A stretch of DNA of 64,000 nt from Kitasatospora sp. NBC_01246 (GCF_036226505.1 NZ_CP108484.1:2108001-2172000); one strand, 5' to 3'; counted from the stretch's first letter, positions 29,121 through 39,485 are shown. Translations and numbers: made by a program. The notes: generated by a model not told the origin, from the letters alone.

Positions 29121-31169
29121 ATGCCCGACCGCAGCACCGCACGATCCGGCCAGGCGCCCAGCGTCACCGACCCCGGACAGCTGCGCAACGTCGTCCTCAT
29201 CGGCTGCAGCGGCGTGGGCAAGACCACCCTCGCCGAATCCCTCGCCCTCACCGCCGGCGCCCTCGGCCGGGCCGGCCGCGTCACCGACGGCAACACCGTC
29301 TCCGACCACGAGGACATCGAGCACCAGCAGCAGCGCTCGGTCCAGCTCTCGCTGCTCCCCCTCGAATGGAACGGCGTCAAGGTCAACCTGATGGACCCGC
29401 CCGGCCACCCCGACTTCACCGCCGACCTGCGGGCCGCCCTGCACGCCGCCGACGGCGCCGTCTTCGTCGTCTCGGCCACCGACCCGGTCACCGCCCCCAC
29501 CCGCGCCCTCTGGCGCGAGTGCGCCGCCGAAGGCATCCCCCGCGCCATCGCCGTCGCCAAGTTCGACATCGCCCGCAGCGACTTCGACGACATCCTCACC
29601 GCCTGCCACGACGCCTTCGGGCTCGGCCCGGACACCCTGCGCCCGCTCTTCCTCCCCGTCCACCACGACGGCCACCCCGCCGGCACCGTCGACCTGCTCA
29701 CCGGCCGCACCTACGGCGAGGCCGAACCGCTGCCCGACACCGGCCCCGCCCGCGAGAGCCTCGTCGAAGCCATCTCCGGCCAGGACGACACCCTCATGGA
29801 GCGCTACCTCGCCGGCGAACCGCTCGACACCGACGCCCTCGAAGCCGGTCTGCGCCGCGAAGTCCTCGCCTGCGCCCTGCACCCCGCCCTGCCCACCACC
29901 GACCGCGGCCTCGGCTCGGCCGAGCTCCTCGACCTCATCACCACCGCGTTCCCCGACCCCACCGAACGCACCCGCCCCGGCCCCGACTGCGACCCCGACG
30001 CCCCCCTCGCCGCCCAGGTCGTCCGCGTCACCGCCGACGCCTACGTCGGCCGGATCAGCCTGCTGCGGATCTACGCCGGCACCCTGCGCCCCGACACCCA
30101 CATCCACCTCACCGGCCCCGACCACCCCGAGGACCAGACCGGCGACGAACGCGTCACCGGCCTCACCAGCCCGTTCGGCAAGCTCCAGCGGCCCGTCCCG
30201 CACGCCGTCGCCGGAGACCTCGTCTGCGCCGCCAAGGTCAGCACCGCCCGCCCCGGCGACACCGTCCACGAACCCGGCCACCCCGTGAAGCTCGACGGCT
30301 GGCCACTGCCCGAACCGCTCCTGCCGATCGCCATCGAGGCGCACAGCAAGGGCGACGACGACCGGCTCTCCCAGGCCCTCGCCCGGCTCACCGCCGAAGA
30401 CCCGGCGCTGCGCCTGGAACAGAACCCCGACACCCACCAGCTGGTCCTCTGGTGCACCGGCGAGGCCCACGCCGAGGTCGTCCTCGACCGGCTCCGCGGC
30501 CGGCACGGCGTCCACGTCGACACCGTCGAACCCAAGGTCGCCCTGCGCGAGACCTTCGGCACCGCCGCCGCCGGCCACGGCCGACTGGTCAAGCAGTCCG
30601 GCGGGCACGGCCAGTACGCGATCTGCGAGCTGGAGGTCGAACCGCTGCCGGCCGGCGCCGGCTTCGAGTTCCGGGAACACGTCGTCGGCGGCGCCGTGCC
30701 CAAGCACTTCATCCCCTCGGTGGAGAAGGGCGTCCGCGCCCAGCTCGCCAAGGGCGTCGGCGCCGGGTACCCGCTCGTCGACATCCGGGTCACCCTCACC
30801 GACGGCAAGGCGCACTCCGTCGACTCCTCCGACTCCGCCTTCCAGAACGCCGCCGCCCTCGCCCTGCGCGACGCCGCGGAACACGCCGTCATCCGACTGC
30901 TCGAACCGGTCTCCGCGGTCAGCGTCCTGCTGCCCGACGACTACCTCGGCGCCGTCCTCGGCGACCTCTCCGCCCGCCGCGGCCGGGTCCTCGGCACCGA
31001 GACCGGCGGCCCGGGCCTCACCCTGCTCCGCGCCGAGGTCCCCGAGCTCGAACTCGCCCGCTACCCCGTCGACCTGCGCTCCCTCACCCACGGCACCGCC
31101 GAGTTCTCCCGCGCCCATCTGCGCCACGAACCCATGCCCGCCGCCCTCGCGGCCAAGCACACCGCCTGA
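29121..31169 (+). CDS. elongation factor G-like protein (EF-G2 type)
   Basis: A 682-residue translational GTPase with the EF-G domain order. The P-loop is GCSGVGKTT (residues 28-36). The G3 motif is DPPGH instead of DTPGH, and G4 is AKFD instead of NKxD, which would be expected to weaken or alter guanine recognition. Domain IV (GHGRLVKQSGGHGQYAICELEVEPL) and domain V follow. This pattern fits the actinobacterial EF-G2 group, which is related to but distinct from the main FusA. Some relatives lack normal GTPase activity, so its cellular role is uncertain. The ATG has GGAGG. The gene stands alone between lipid genes and a DCC-family gene. Confidence 0.9.
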   Translation: MPDRSTARSGQAPSVTDPGQLRNVVLIGCSGVGKTTLAESLALTAGALGRAGRVTDGNTVSDHEDIEHQQQRSVQLSLLPLEWNGVKVNLMDPPGHPDFTADLRAALHAADGAVFVVSATDPVTAPTRALWRECAAEGIPRAIAVAKFDIARSDFDDILTACHDAFGLGPDTLRPLFLPVHHDGHPAGTVDLLTGRTYGEAEPLPDTGPARESLVEAISGQDDTLMERYLAGEPLDTDALEAGLRREVLACALHPALPTTDRGLGSAELLDLITTAFPDPTERTRPGPDCDPDAPLAAQVVRVTADAYVGRISLLRIYAGTLRPDTHIHLTGPDHPEDQTGDERVTGLTSPFGKLQRPVPHAVAGDLVCAAKVSTARPGDTVHEPGHPVKLDGWPLPEPLLPIAIEAHSKGDDDRLSQALARLTAEDPALRLEQNPDTHQLVLWCTGEAHAEVVLDRLRGRHGVHVDTVEPKVALRETFGTAAAGHGRLVKQSGGHGQYAICELEVEPLPAGAGFEFREHVVGGAVPKHFIPSVEKGVRAQLAKGVGAGYPLVDIRVTLTDGKAHSVDSSDSAFQNAAALALRDAAEHAVIRLLEPVSAVSVLLPDDYLGAVLGDLSARRGRVLGTETGGPGLTLLRAEVPELELARYPVDLRSLTHGTAEFSRAHLRHEPMPAALAAKHTA

Positions 31170-31182
31170 CGGTCCCGCGGCC

Positions 31183-31593
31183 TCAGCGCTTCGGCAGCGC
31201 GCAGGCCGGCGTCCCGCCCGGCATCCGGTGCCGGTTCTTCGCCACCCAGCGGTACAGCACGTCCGCGAGCGGCCGCACCGGCGCCAGCGCCAGTACCCCG
31301 CCCAGGTACGCCCAGACCCCGCCCGACCGCATCAGCAGCCGCGCCACCGCCTGCGCACCGCCGTACACCCGGCCGGCCGGCGTCACCCAGAGCACCTCGC
31401 GCCCGGCCCGCTCCCAGGACACCTCGCCGCGCCCGCCGGCCAGCGCGTCCAGCCCGGCGAGATCCGCGAACTGGAACGGCTCCGCCTCCCAGCCGCCCGA
31501 CGCCAGGGTCTGGCGCAGGTACCGCTCCGCCCAGCCGGCACACGTCGTGCAGAACGCGCAGTCCCCGTCGAAAACCAGCACCGGATCCTTCAT
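31183..31593 (-). CDS. DCC-family thiol-disulfide oxidoreductase-like protein (DUF393)
   Basis: 136 residues starting MKDPVLVFDGDCAFCTTC. The DxDCxFC box names this family, a thioredoxin-like fold whose activity is little studied. Both cysteines of the FDGDCAFC box are present, plus a third two residues later. The end (ALAPVRPLADVLYRWVAKNRHRM) is the usual family ending. The ATG sits beside a GTG and follows GGAGGGAG; earlier in-frame ATGs would add a basic leader without support. It converges with EF-G2 across about 13 bases, so no terminator fits between them. Confidence 0.9.
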   Translation of the reverse strand: MKDPVLVFDGDCAFCTTCAGWAERYLRQTLASGGWEAEPFQFADLAGLDALAGGRGEVSWERAGREVLWVTPAGRVYGGAQAVARLLMRSGGVWAYLGGVLALAPVRPLADVLYRWVAKNRHRMPGGTPACALPKR

Positions 31594-31801
31594 CACGGCT
31601 CCCTCCGTACGGCCCATGCGCCCATCGTGCACCATTGCGCCCGTCCACCCCCCGCACACGGGTATCGCACGGCGCAAAGGTGGGCATCATGCCCCACGAG
31701 CGCGTACTGGCCCGAACGTGACGGCACTTCAGACGATCATCCGCGCGCCCGCACCGCGGCGCGGTACCCTGCCGCTGACAAGGGGAGGAGGGGAAGCCAC
31801 C

Positions 31802-33448
31802 GTGACGACACTCGACATGACCCCGGGTGCGCAGATACCCCGGACCGACACCGGCCCGCAGACCGCCGTCACCCAGGCGCTCTCCTCGGCCGCCTACCGC
31901 GACGGCGAGGTCCGCGGCTTCGTCGAGACCGTCGCCAACGCCACCGAGAAGAAGGGCCGCTTCGCCCTCTTCCGCCCCAACCTCGGCGAGGCCTTCAGCC
32001 GCGCCGTGATCGGACGCACCCTCGGCGGCGACCGCAAGCCCCTCGTCCCGTCCTTCGGCATCGACACCCGGCAGATCGTCGAGCACTGCCTGGCCGCCGA
32101 GGACCTGCGCGCCGCCCGGGACCGTCGGCTCACCACCGTCACCCTCGTCACCGGTCTGCTCTTCCTGCCCGGCGCCCTGGTTTGGCTCGGCGCCTTCCAG
32201 CTCCGCGCCTGGCTCAAGCGGGACAGCCCCAGGAACGCCGGCGTCGTCGGCGCGGTGGTCCTCCTCGTGGCGGCCGCCGTCGGCGTGCTGCTCGCCCTCA
32301 AGCCGCCCGCCGGCGGCCTGTTGGGCGTCTACCTGCGCATCGTGATGCTCGCACCGGTCGTCGGCTGGTACCTCGCCAAGCGCATCGTCGTCGGCACCGC
32401 CGTCGACCTGCGCAACCGCTGGCGCGACCTCGTCGAGGGCAACGCCGTGGCCGCGACCGTCCCCATGGCCGTCCCGCGCGACGACCTGGACAAGAAGGCC
32501 GCCGACCTGCGCGCCAGGCTCGGCCGGCTCGAAGCCGAGCAGGACACCAACATCCAGCACTACGCCGGTCCCAAGGGGATCCTCGGCGCCGGCCGGCGCT
32601 GGGGCGAGTGGAAGATGGTCGACGCCCTGCGCCCGGCCGAGGGCCACGCCGACTTCCGCGCGTTCCACCCCTGGGACCTCGTCCGCAAGATCGCCGGGCA
32701 CCTCAAGGGCCTCGGCATCAGCGAGGTCGCCAACAGCGGCATTCCCAACGTCGCCGTCAAGCAGTGGGTGGTCTTCGAGGTCGGCGAGGGCGCCGACGAG
32801 ATCGGCCGCCCCGGCAACGCCGACATGGACGGCGACCGGATGCGCGACTTCGCCGTCCAGGCCATAGCGGACAAGCAGACCTTCCCCGGCGGCCCCCGGC
32901 ACTACCTCGCCACCCAGTTCGTCACCCACGACGGCAAGCTGGTGCTCACCTTCACCGTCACCGTCGTCCTGCTCGCGCACACCATGAACGTCAGCGTGGC
33001 CGGCTACGCGCTCGGCCCGGTCAACGGCGTCTTCTCCGACAAGCCCAAGGACAAGGAGAAGTCCGTCCCGAAGAGCCTGAGGTTCTGGGAGGAGCGGACG
33101 GTCAAGCTCCCGCTGATCGACAACGACGAGGTGGTCCGGCAGGCCGTCCGCGCCCCCCTCCACCGCAGCCCCGGACTGCTCGCCTGGCTCGGCGGCGGCC
33201 TCGGCCTGCCCGAGCCGTTCGGCCTGCGCCACGTCTGGGCCGCACCGCCCTGGAACACCCGGTCGATGACCGACAACGCGCTCAACGCCGCCACCCCGGT
33301 GCTCACCGCCGTCCACGCGGCCGTGCTGGAGTTCCTGGAGGAGCACGACCTCGACACCGAGCGCTTCTTCAAGAACCGCGCCTCGATCATCAAGTCCGAG
33401 GCGCAGGGCACCCGGCCCTACAAGGTCGACCAGTACGACGCGGGCTGA
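31802..33448 (+). CDS. conserved membrane protein of unknown function
   Basis: 548 residues; I do not recognise a characterised family. Three or four membrane helices cluster in residues ~110-205: VTLVTGLLFLPGALVWLGAF, GVVGAVVLLVAAAVGVLLAL and IVMLAPVVGWYLAKRIVV. A second hydrophobic stretch is LTFTVTVVLLAHTMNVSVAGYAL. The flanking regions are soluble. Motifs worth noting are EWKMVDALRPAEGHADFRAFHPWDLVRKIAGHL and NTRSMTDNALNAATPV. The GTG start follows an AGGGGAGGAGGGGAAG stretch. It ends at a very strong terminator. It may be an actinobacterial-specific envelope protein; no function is offered. Confidence 0.8.
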   Translation: MTTLDMTPGAQIPRTDTGPQTAVTQALSSAAYRDGEVRGFVETVANATEKKGRFALFRPNLGEAFSRAVIGRTLGGDRKPLVPSFGIDTRQIVEHCLAAEDLRAARDRRLTTVTLVTGLLFLPGALVWLGAFQLRAWLKRDSPRNAGVVGAVVLLVAAAVGVLLALKPPAGGLLGVYLRIVMLAPVVGWYLAKRIVVGTAVDLRNRWRDLVEGNAVAATVPMAVPRDDLDKKAADLRARLGRLEAEQDTNIQHYAGPKGILGAGRRWGEWKMVDALRPAEGHADFRAFHPWDLVRKIAGHLKGLGISEVANSGIPNVAVKQWVVFEVGEGADEIGRPGNADMDGDRMRDFAVQAIADKQTFPGGPRHYLATQFVTHDGKLVLTFTVTVVLLAHTMNVSVAGYALGPVNGVFSDKPKDKEKSVPKSLRFWEERTVKLPLIDNDEVVRQAVRAPLHRSPGLLAWLGGGLGLPEPFGLRHVWAAPPWNTRSMTDNALNAATPVLTAVHAAVLEFLEEHDLDTERFFKNRASIIKSEAQGTRPYKVDQYDAG

Positions 33449-33464
33449 GCGGCCCGACGCAGAG

Positions 33465-33510
33465 CAGGGGAGAGGGGCCCACCGGTTCTCCGGTGGGCCC
33501 CTCTCCCCTG
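33465..33510. terminator. very strong bidirectional terminator
   Basis: A perfect 21-bp stem (CAGGGGAGAGGGGCCCACCGG with its complement) and a TTCT loop, between the convergent membrane-protein and HIT genes. It is the longest perfect hairpin found in the window. Confidence 0.9.
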
Positions 33511-33527
33511 TGGTCCAGCCCTGCGGT

Positions 33528-34076
33528 TCAGCCCTGCGGCCAGGCCTCGGCCAGCATCTTGCGGGTGTCCGCCAGCAGCTGCGGCAGCACCTTGGTGTGG
33601 CCGACCACCGGCATGAAGTTGGTGTCCCCGCCCCAGCGCGGCACCACGTGCTGGTGCAGGTGCGCCGCGATCCCGGCGCCCGCCGCCGCGCCCTGGTTCA
33701 TCCCGATGTTGAACCCGTGCGCGCCCGAGGCCGCCCGCAGCGCCGCCATCGCCTTCTTGGTGAACACGGCCAGCTCGGCCGTCTCCGCGTCGTCCAGCTC
33801 GGTGTAGTCCGCGACGTGCCGGTACGGGACCACCATCAGGTGCCCGCCGTTGTACGGGTACAGGTTGAGCACCGCGAACACGGAGTTCCCGCGCGCGACG
33901 ACCAGCCCTTCCTCGTCGCTCAGCGACGGGATCGAGCAGAACGGACAACCGTCGTCCGGAGCCGGACCGGTGGGCTTGTTCTCGCCCTGGATGTAGGCCA
34001 TCCGATGGGGGGTCCACAGGCGGCGGAAGCCGTCCGGCTCGCCGACGCCCCGCTGCAGTTCCGGCTCAGTCGTCAT
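33528..34076 (-). CDS. HIT-family protein
   Basis: 182 residues. The histidine-triad motif H-x-H-x-H is HLHQHVV, with GGHLMVVPYRHVADYTEL and NIGMNQGAAAGAGIAAHLH just before it. An N-terminal C-x-x-C (CPFCSI) places it in the longer HIT group. HIT enzymes hydrolyse nucleotide phosphoramidates or dinucleoside polyphosphates; actinobacterial members near thrS have been compared with diadenosine tetraphosphate phosphorylase. The ATG used (MTTEPELQ) has no clear ribosome site, and one further upstream is equally possible. It is downstream of thrS on the same strand, with a terminator between. Confidence 0.9.
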   Translation of the reverse strand: MTTEPELQRGVGEPDGFRRLWTPHRMAYIQGENKPTGPAPDDGCPFCSIPSLSDEEGLVVARGNSVFAVLNLYPYNGGHLMVVPYRHVADYTELDDAETAELAVFTKKAMAALRAASGAHGFNIGMNQGAAAGAGIAAHLHQHVVPRWGGDTNFMPVVGHTKVLPQLLADTRKMLAEAWPQG

Positions 34077-34116
34077 GCTGATCAGCATATTCGCCCGGCG
34101 TGGCTTGCAAAGCAGT

Positions 34117-34148
34117 GCGGGGCAGACTCCGTGTGGAGACTGCCCCGC
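34117..34148 (-). terminator. thrS terminator
   Basis: A 14-bp stem (GCGGGGCAGACTCC with one mismatched pair) and a GTGT loop, 26 bases after the thrS stop and before the HIT gene. Confidence 0.7.
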
Positions 34149-34174
34149 GAACCCCGCTGACGCGGGGCGGGAGG

Positions 34175-36154
<1,980 letters not shown>

Positions 36155-36241
36155 CGGTCTCTCCTGACGTGCTGGATTCATAGGACGCAACACGGCGCTG
36201 CGCGTGACGATGGTACCGAGAGCACCACCCCCGCCGTGCAC

Positions 36242-37414
36242 CTACGCCCCCGCTCCCCCTTCTCCCAGGGTCTTCAGCAGCCGCTCCCGCTCGGCCTCCT
36301 CCAGACCGCACGGCTCCAGCGCTCCCGGGTGGGTGAGCCGCCGGAACCCGCCGCGGCGCTCCAACCGGCCGCTGACCCGCACCGGAGCCCCGGCCAGGTG
36401 GGCCTCGACGGCCACCCGGTAGGCGGGGTCGGCGAGCCGCACCCGGACCTCGCTGACCTCCGCGCCGCCGAGCACCTTCAGCCGGACGGTGCCCGGTCCG
36501 GCGGGGTCGGCGCGCTTGAGCCGGACGACCAGGCCGACCACGGTGACGGCGACCGCCGGTTCGATCCGCTCCAGCAGGGCGGCCGCCTCCTCCAGCGCGG
36601 GCAGGTCCCCGGGCGAGAACTCCAGGGCGATCCGCCGGTCGCCGAAACCGCCGGGCGGGCCGGCGGCGGCCGACCAGGCGACGGACAGCTGGGCCGCCGT
36701 GGCGCCGCGCACCAGGTCCTCGACGGACTGCACCAGCTCCCGGCTGACGCCCGCCTGCACCGCGTTCTCGAAGGCCTCCGGGCCGCCGCTGACCCGCCGG
36801 TAGTCCACGGCGTCCCGCAGCGCCTCCAGGGCCCGGACCAGGGTGGTGACCACCGCCCGCCCCTCGGGCGCCGGGGTGTACGCGGTGAGTCCGGCGGCGC
36901 CGTCCGCCGCCGGACCGCCGCCGACCACCAGGACCTGCTCCAGGAAGTCCCCGGCCCAGGTGTCCAGCCGGGCGCCGAAGTAGGCGGCCCTGGTCCGCCC
37001 GGCCTTGGCGCCGGCCGCCAGCATCGCCCGGGCCGCCCGCTGGAGCCGCTCGGCGCCGTCCCAGGGCGCGGTGCCGGCCGGACCGGGGAGTTCGCGCCGC
37101 CACTGCAGCTCGTCCCCCGGCACCGCCAGGGCGAGCAGGATCGAGCGGGCGGACGGGCTGCGGGAGCGCGACAGTGCGGTGACGGCGTCGGCGAGCAGAT
37201 CGACGGCGTCGTCGAAGCCCTCCCCGGCCGGGACCAGCAGGCTGGTGCCCGGGTCGGAGTCGCCCGGGGGCGTCCAGCGGCCGTACCGGGCCGTGGGGCC
37301 GCCGCGCCGGACCCAGCCGTGCCGGGCGAGCAGCGTGGTGAGCACCGCCGGGTCGACGGCCGCCGGGTCGGGCAGCGCCCGGGAGACCTCCTGCGGCCCG
37401 TGTGGCAGCGTCAT
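36242..37414 (-). CDS. conserved protein of unknown function
   Basis: 390 residues, Ala/Gly/Arg-rich. I do not recognise the family. It looks soluble and lacks clear membrane segments. Notable blocks are LTTLLARHGWVRRGGPTARYGRWTPPGDS near residue 25 and RSPSARSILLALAVPGDELQWRREL near residue 85. Near residue 295 is LERIEPAVAVTVVGLVVRLKRADPAGPGTVRLKVLGG. The C-terminal half, with VRVRLADPAYRVAVEAHLAGAPVRVSGRLERRGGFRRL, could be a small beta-barrel or OB-type fold, but this is speculation. The ATG has GGAGGAGC. It follows the DUF4365 gene by 31 bases, so the two probably form an operon ending before thrS. Confidence 0.75.
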   Translation of the reverse strand: MTLPHGPQEVSRALPDPAAVDPAVLTTLLARHGWVRRGGPTARYGRWTPPGDSDPGTSLLVPAGEGFDDAVDLLADAVTALSRSRSPSARSILLALAVPGDELQWRRELPGPAGTAPWDGAERLQRAARAMLAAGAKAGRTRAAYFGARLDTWAGDFLEQVLVVGGGPAADGAAGLTAYTPAPEGRAVVTTLVRALEALRDAVDYRRVSGGPEAFENAVQAGVSRELVQSVEDLVRGATAAQLSVAWSAAAGPPGGFGDRRIALEFSPGDLPALEEAAALLERIEPAVAVTVVGLVVRLKRADPAGPGTVRLKVLGGAEVSEVRVRLADPAYRVAVEAHLAGAPVRVSGRLERRGGFRRLTHPGALEPCGLEEAERERLLKTLGEGGAGA

Positions 37415-37445
37415 GGTCCTGCTCCTCCCCGCCGGGGCCGGGCCG

Positions 37446-38000
37446 TCACGGGCTGCCGCCCGCGCCGACCCGCGCCATGATGTCGCACAGTGCCCGGTCG
37501 TCGAACACCTTCGCAGTGGGCACCCGGACGTTGGTCCGCCGCTGCCCGGTGACCGGGTGTCCGGCCAGGTTGACCCAGTAGCAGCAGTGCCGCAGCTCCA
37601 GCGCGTCCGGGCCGGCCGAGAGCCAGCGGTCGACCCGGCGCGGCAGCAGCATCACGACCAGGATCCGGGGCACCGCGACCCGCTCCCGCGCGAGCTTGCG
37701 CAGGTGGTCGTTGTCCAGGGTGAAGCTGAAGAAGGGTCCGCGCGGATCGGGTGCGATCTGTGCGGTGGCCTTCAGCTGGATCTTGACGGTGACCTCGTCG
37801 TCCACCGCGTGGGCGCGCGAGCCGTGGCTGACCTGCCAGTCGATGCCGTTGTCGGGGAAGGGCTGGGACAGCGAGCAGCCGGCCGCCGCCGCCACCGCGT
37901 GCAGATAGCCGACCTGCAGTGTCTCCATGCAGGCCGTCACGGCCAGATCGCCCCGCAGGACGGCCGCCGCCCCGTCGGGCTGCGGCTCTGTCAGCGTCAT
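37446..38000 (-). CDS. DUF4365 domain-containing protein
   Basis: 184 residues. The motifs GIDWQV and VKIQLKAT match the D/E-x-K arrangement of the restriction-endonuclease-like fold assigned to DUF4365. The role of these proteins is not established, although the domain is common beside mobile and defence genes elsewhere. Here the neighbourhood is housekeeping. The ATG has GGGAGG upstream. It is divergent from a DEDDh exonuclease gene across about 150 bases. I would call it a probable nuclease-fold protein with unknown substrate. Confidence 0.75.
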   Translation of the reverse strand: MTLTEPQPDGAAAVLRGDLAVTACMETLQVGYLHAVAAAAGCSLSQPFPDNGIDWQVSHGSRAHAVDDEVTVKIQLKATAQIAPDPRGPFFSFTLDNDHLRKLARERVAVPRILVVMLLPRRVDRWLSAGPDALELRHCCYWVNLAGHPVTGQRRTNVRVPTAKVFDDRALCDIMARVGAGGSP

Positions 38001-38151
38001 CGCCCCGTAGCCTCCCCCGGCCCGCGGGCCCGTCCGGATTCGAACGGGTCGTCTGATCGCAGGGTGCCCGGCCCGAACAGGGCCAAACGGTTGAAGGGGC
38101 GTCAGGAGCGGGTATCACCCGGGCGGGAATCGCAGTACCTGAGGGGCAGTC

Positions 38152-38919
38152 ATGCAGCAGCACTGGTACACCGGTCCGCTCGCCTCCTTCGACACCGAGA
38201 CCACCGGCGTGGACGTCGAGACCGACCGGATCGTCTCGGCCGCCCTGGTCGTCCAACTCAGCCCGGGCGCGGCACCGCGGACCACTTCCTGGCTGGCCGA
38301 TCCGGGCGTGCCGATACCCGACGGCGCCCGGGCGATCCACGGCATCGGCGACGAGCGGGTGCGGGCGCACGGCCGCCCGGCGCAGACGGTGGTGGCGGAG
38401 ATCGCCCGCGCCCTCGCCGAGCAGAGCCGCGCGGGGCACCCCGTGGTGGTGATGAACGCGCCGTACGATCTGACGCTGCTGGACCGGGAGTTGCGCCGCC
38501 ACCGGGCCACCGCGCTGGCGGACGCCCTCGGCCCGGACGGGCTGCTGGTGCTCGATCCCCGGGTGCTGGACAAGCACGTGGACCGCTACCGCAAGGGCCG
38601 GCGCACGCTGACCGACCTGTGCGCGCACTACGGGGTGGAGCTGACCGGAGCGCACGACGCGGCGGCCGACGCGACGGCGGCCCTGGGGCTGGTCCGGACG
38701 ATCGGCGCGCGCTACCCGGCGGCACTGGGCGGGCTGTCGGCGGCCGAGCTGCACCTGCGGCAGGCGGTCTGGCACGCCGCGCAGGCCTGGGGGCTGCAGA
38801 ACTGGTTCGACCGCTCGGGGACGCCGGAGCGGGTGGACTTCTCCTGGCCGTTGCGCCCGGCCCGCTGCGGGTGCGGACGGCGGCTGTCGGCGGAGCACAG
38901 CTGCGAGGTCGCGGCGTAG
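38152..38919 (+). CDS. DEDDh-type 3'-5' exonuclease (DnaQ-like)
   Basis: 255 residues. The three exonuclease motifs are intact: FDTETTG (ExoI), NAPYDLTLLDREL (ExoII) and HDAAADATAA (ExoIII, histidine type). This is the proofreading-exonuclease family, here a stand-alone enzyme rather than the polymerase III epsilon subunit with its binding tail. The C-terminal extension (ARCGCGRRLSAEHSC) holds several cysteines that might bind a metal, but spacing is irregular. The ATG has GAGGGG six bases upstream. The substrate, DNA or RNA, is unknown. Confidence 0.92.
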   Translation: MQQHWYTGPLASFDTETTGVDVETDRIVSAALVVQLSPGAAPRTTSWLADPGVPIPDGARAIHGIGDERVRAHGRPAQTVVAEIARALAEQSRAGHPVVVMNAPYDLTLLDRELRRHRATALADALGPDGLLVLDPRVLDKHVDRYRKGRRTLTDLCAHYGVELTGAHDAAADATAALGLVRTIGARYPAALGGLSAAELHLRQAVWHAAQAWGLQNWFDRSGTPERVDFSWPLRPARCGCGRRLSAEHSCEVAA

Positions 38920-38977
38920 CCGGACCGGATGCGACGGCCGGCGCTCGCCGGATCGGTCGCTCGGTCCACGAACGCAA

Positions 38978-39008
38978 CAGGCCCCGATCGGTATCCGATC
39001 GGGGCCTG
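38978..39008. terminator. bidirectional terminator between the exonuclease and tRNA-Val
   Basis: A perfect 14-bp stem (CAGGCCCCGATCGG with its complement) and a three-base TAT loop. It serves the plus-strand exonuclease and the minus-strand tRNA gene. Confidence 0.8.
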
Positions 39009-39020
39009 CGTGCTGTCCGG

Positions 39021-39092
39021 TGGGCGATACTGGGATCGAACCAGTGACCCCTTCGGTGTGAACGAAGTGCTCTCCCGCTGAGCTAATCGCCC
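39021..39092 (-). tRNA. tRNA-Val (anticodon CAC), copy 1
   Basis: A 72-nt cloverleaf: acceptor GGGCGAT/ATCGCCC, D-arm GCTC...GAGC, anticodon arm CTTCG-TTCACAC-CGAAG (CAC) and T-arm ending GGTTCGATCCC, discriminator A. CCA is not encoded (CCG follows). The sequence is identical to the second copy at 39302. Confidence 0.97.
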
Positions 39093-39106
39093 GGGCAACG
39101 AGAAGA

Positions 39107-39137
39107 ACAGTAGCACCATTCGGGGGGTGTCGTACAA
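39107..39137 (-). promoter_or_regulatory. possible promoter for tRNA-Val copy 1
   Basis: On the minus strand, TTGTAC and TACTGT are spaced 19 bases apart, with the tRNA beginning about 15 bases after the -10. The spacing is long and the match weak. Confidence 0.25.
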
Positions 39138-39247
39138 CTCGCACCAGCCCGGGCGGCCGGCGCATCGGCAGAACTCGCGCTCCGCGCGGAAGGTGACTGC
39201 GCCTCAGTCCGATTCACCGGCGGCAGTTCACGGGATTGCGGAAATAC

Positions 39248-39284
39248 ATGTGAGGCCCAGCCGATAATCGACTGGGCCTCACAT
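39248..39284 (-). terminator. hairpin downstream of tRNA-Val copy 2
   Basis: A 13-bp perfect stem (ATGTGAGGCCCAG with its complement) with an extra short helix inside, 18 bases downstream of the second tRNA on the minus strand. Confidence 0.75.
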
Positions 39285-39301
39285 ATCACAATGCATTCCG
39301 G

Positions 39302-39373
39302 TGGGCGATACTGGGATCGAACCAGTGACCCCTTCGGTGTGAACGAAGTGCTCTCCCGCTGAGCTAATCGCCC
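39302..39373 (-). tRNA. tRNA-Val (anticodon CAC), copy 2
   Basis: A 72-nt cloverleaf identical to the copy at 39021: acceptor GGGCGAT/ATCGCCC, anticodon loop TTCACAC. It has its own upstream promoter candidate and its own downstream hairpin, so the two copies appear to be separate transcription units. Confidence 0.97.
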
Positions 39374-39386
39374 GGGTGCAGGGAAA

Positions 39387-39416
39387 ACATTACCGCATCC
39401 CCCGGGGTGCTCCGAA
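39387..39416 (-). promoter_or_regulatory. candidate promoter for tRNA-Val copy 2
   Basis: On the minus strand, TTCGGA and TAATGT are 18 bases apart, with the tRNA starting 13 bases after the -10. The hexamers match the housekeeping consensus only partly. Confidence 0.35.
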
Positions 39417-39485
39417 CACGCCCGCCCCGGCGCCCCCGCCCCGGCCCGTCACCCGAACGGGCCGCCACCGGTCGCCGCGGCCGGG

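Larger units (their letters stand above)
39093..39301. other. spacer between the two tRNA-Val(CAC) genes
   Basis: 209 bp with no gene. It holds the terminator of the second copy (39248-39284) and probably the promoter of the first. The tRNAs are identical but this spacer shows no other repeated sequence. Confidence 0.6.

Noticed and set aside
29091-31160. 689-codon minus-strand frame across EF-G2
   Set aside because: It is a shadow of the EF-G2 gene; its Gly/Val/Asp-rich translation matches no family.
36242-38919. Phage-defence island (DUF4365 plus exonuclease)
   Set aside because: The neighbours are housekeeping genes, base composition is uniform, and no methylase, toxin or mobility gene is present.
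39021-39373. Integration site at the tRNA-Val genes
   Set aside because: No integrase, no partial tRNA copy beyond the two intact genes, and no change in composition.
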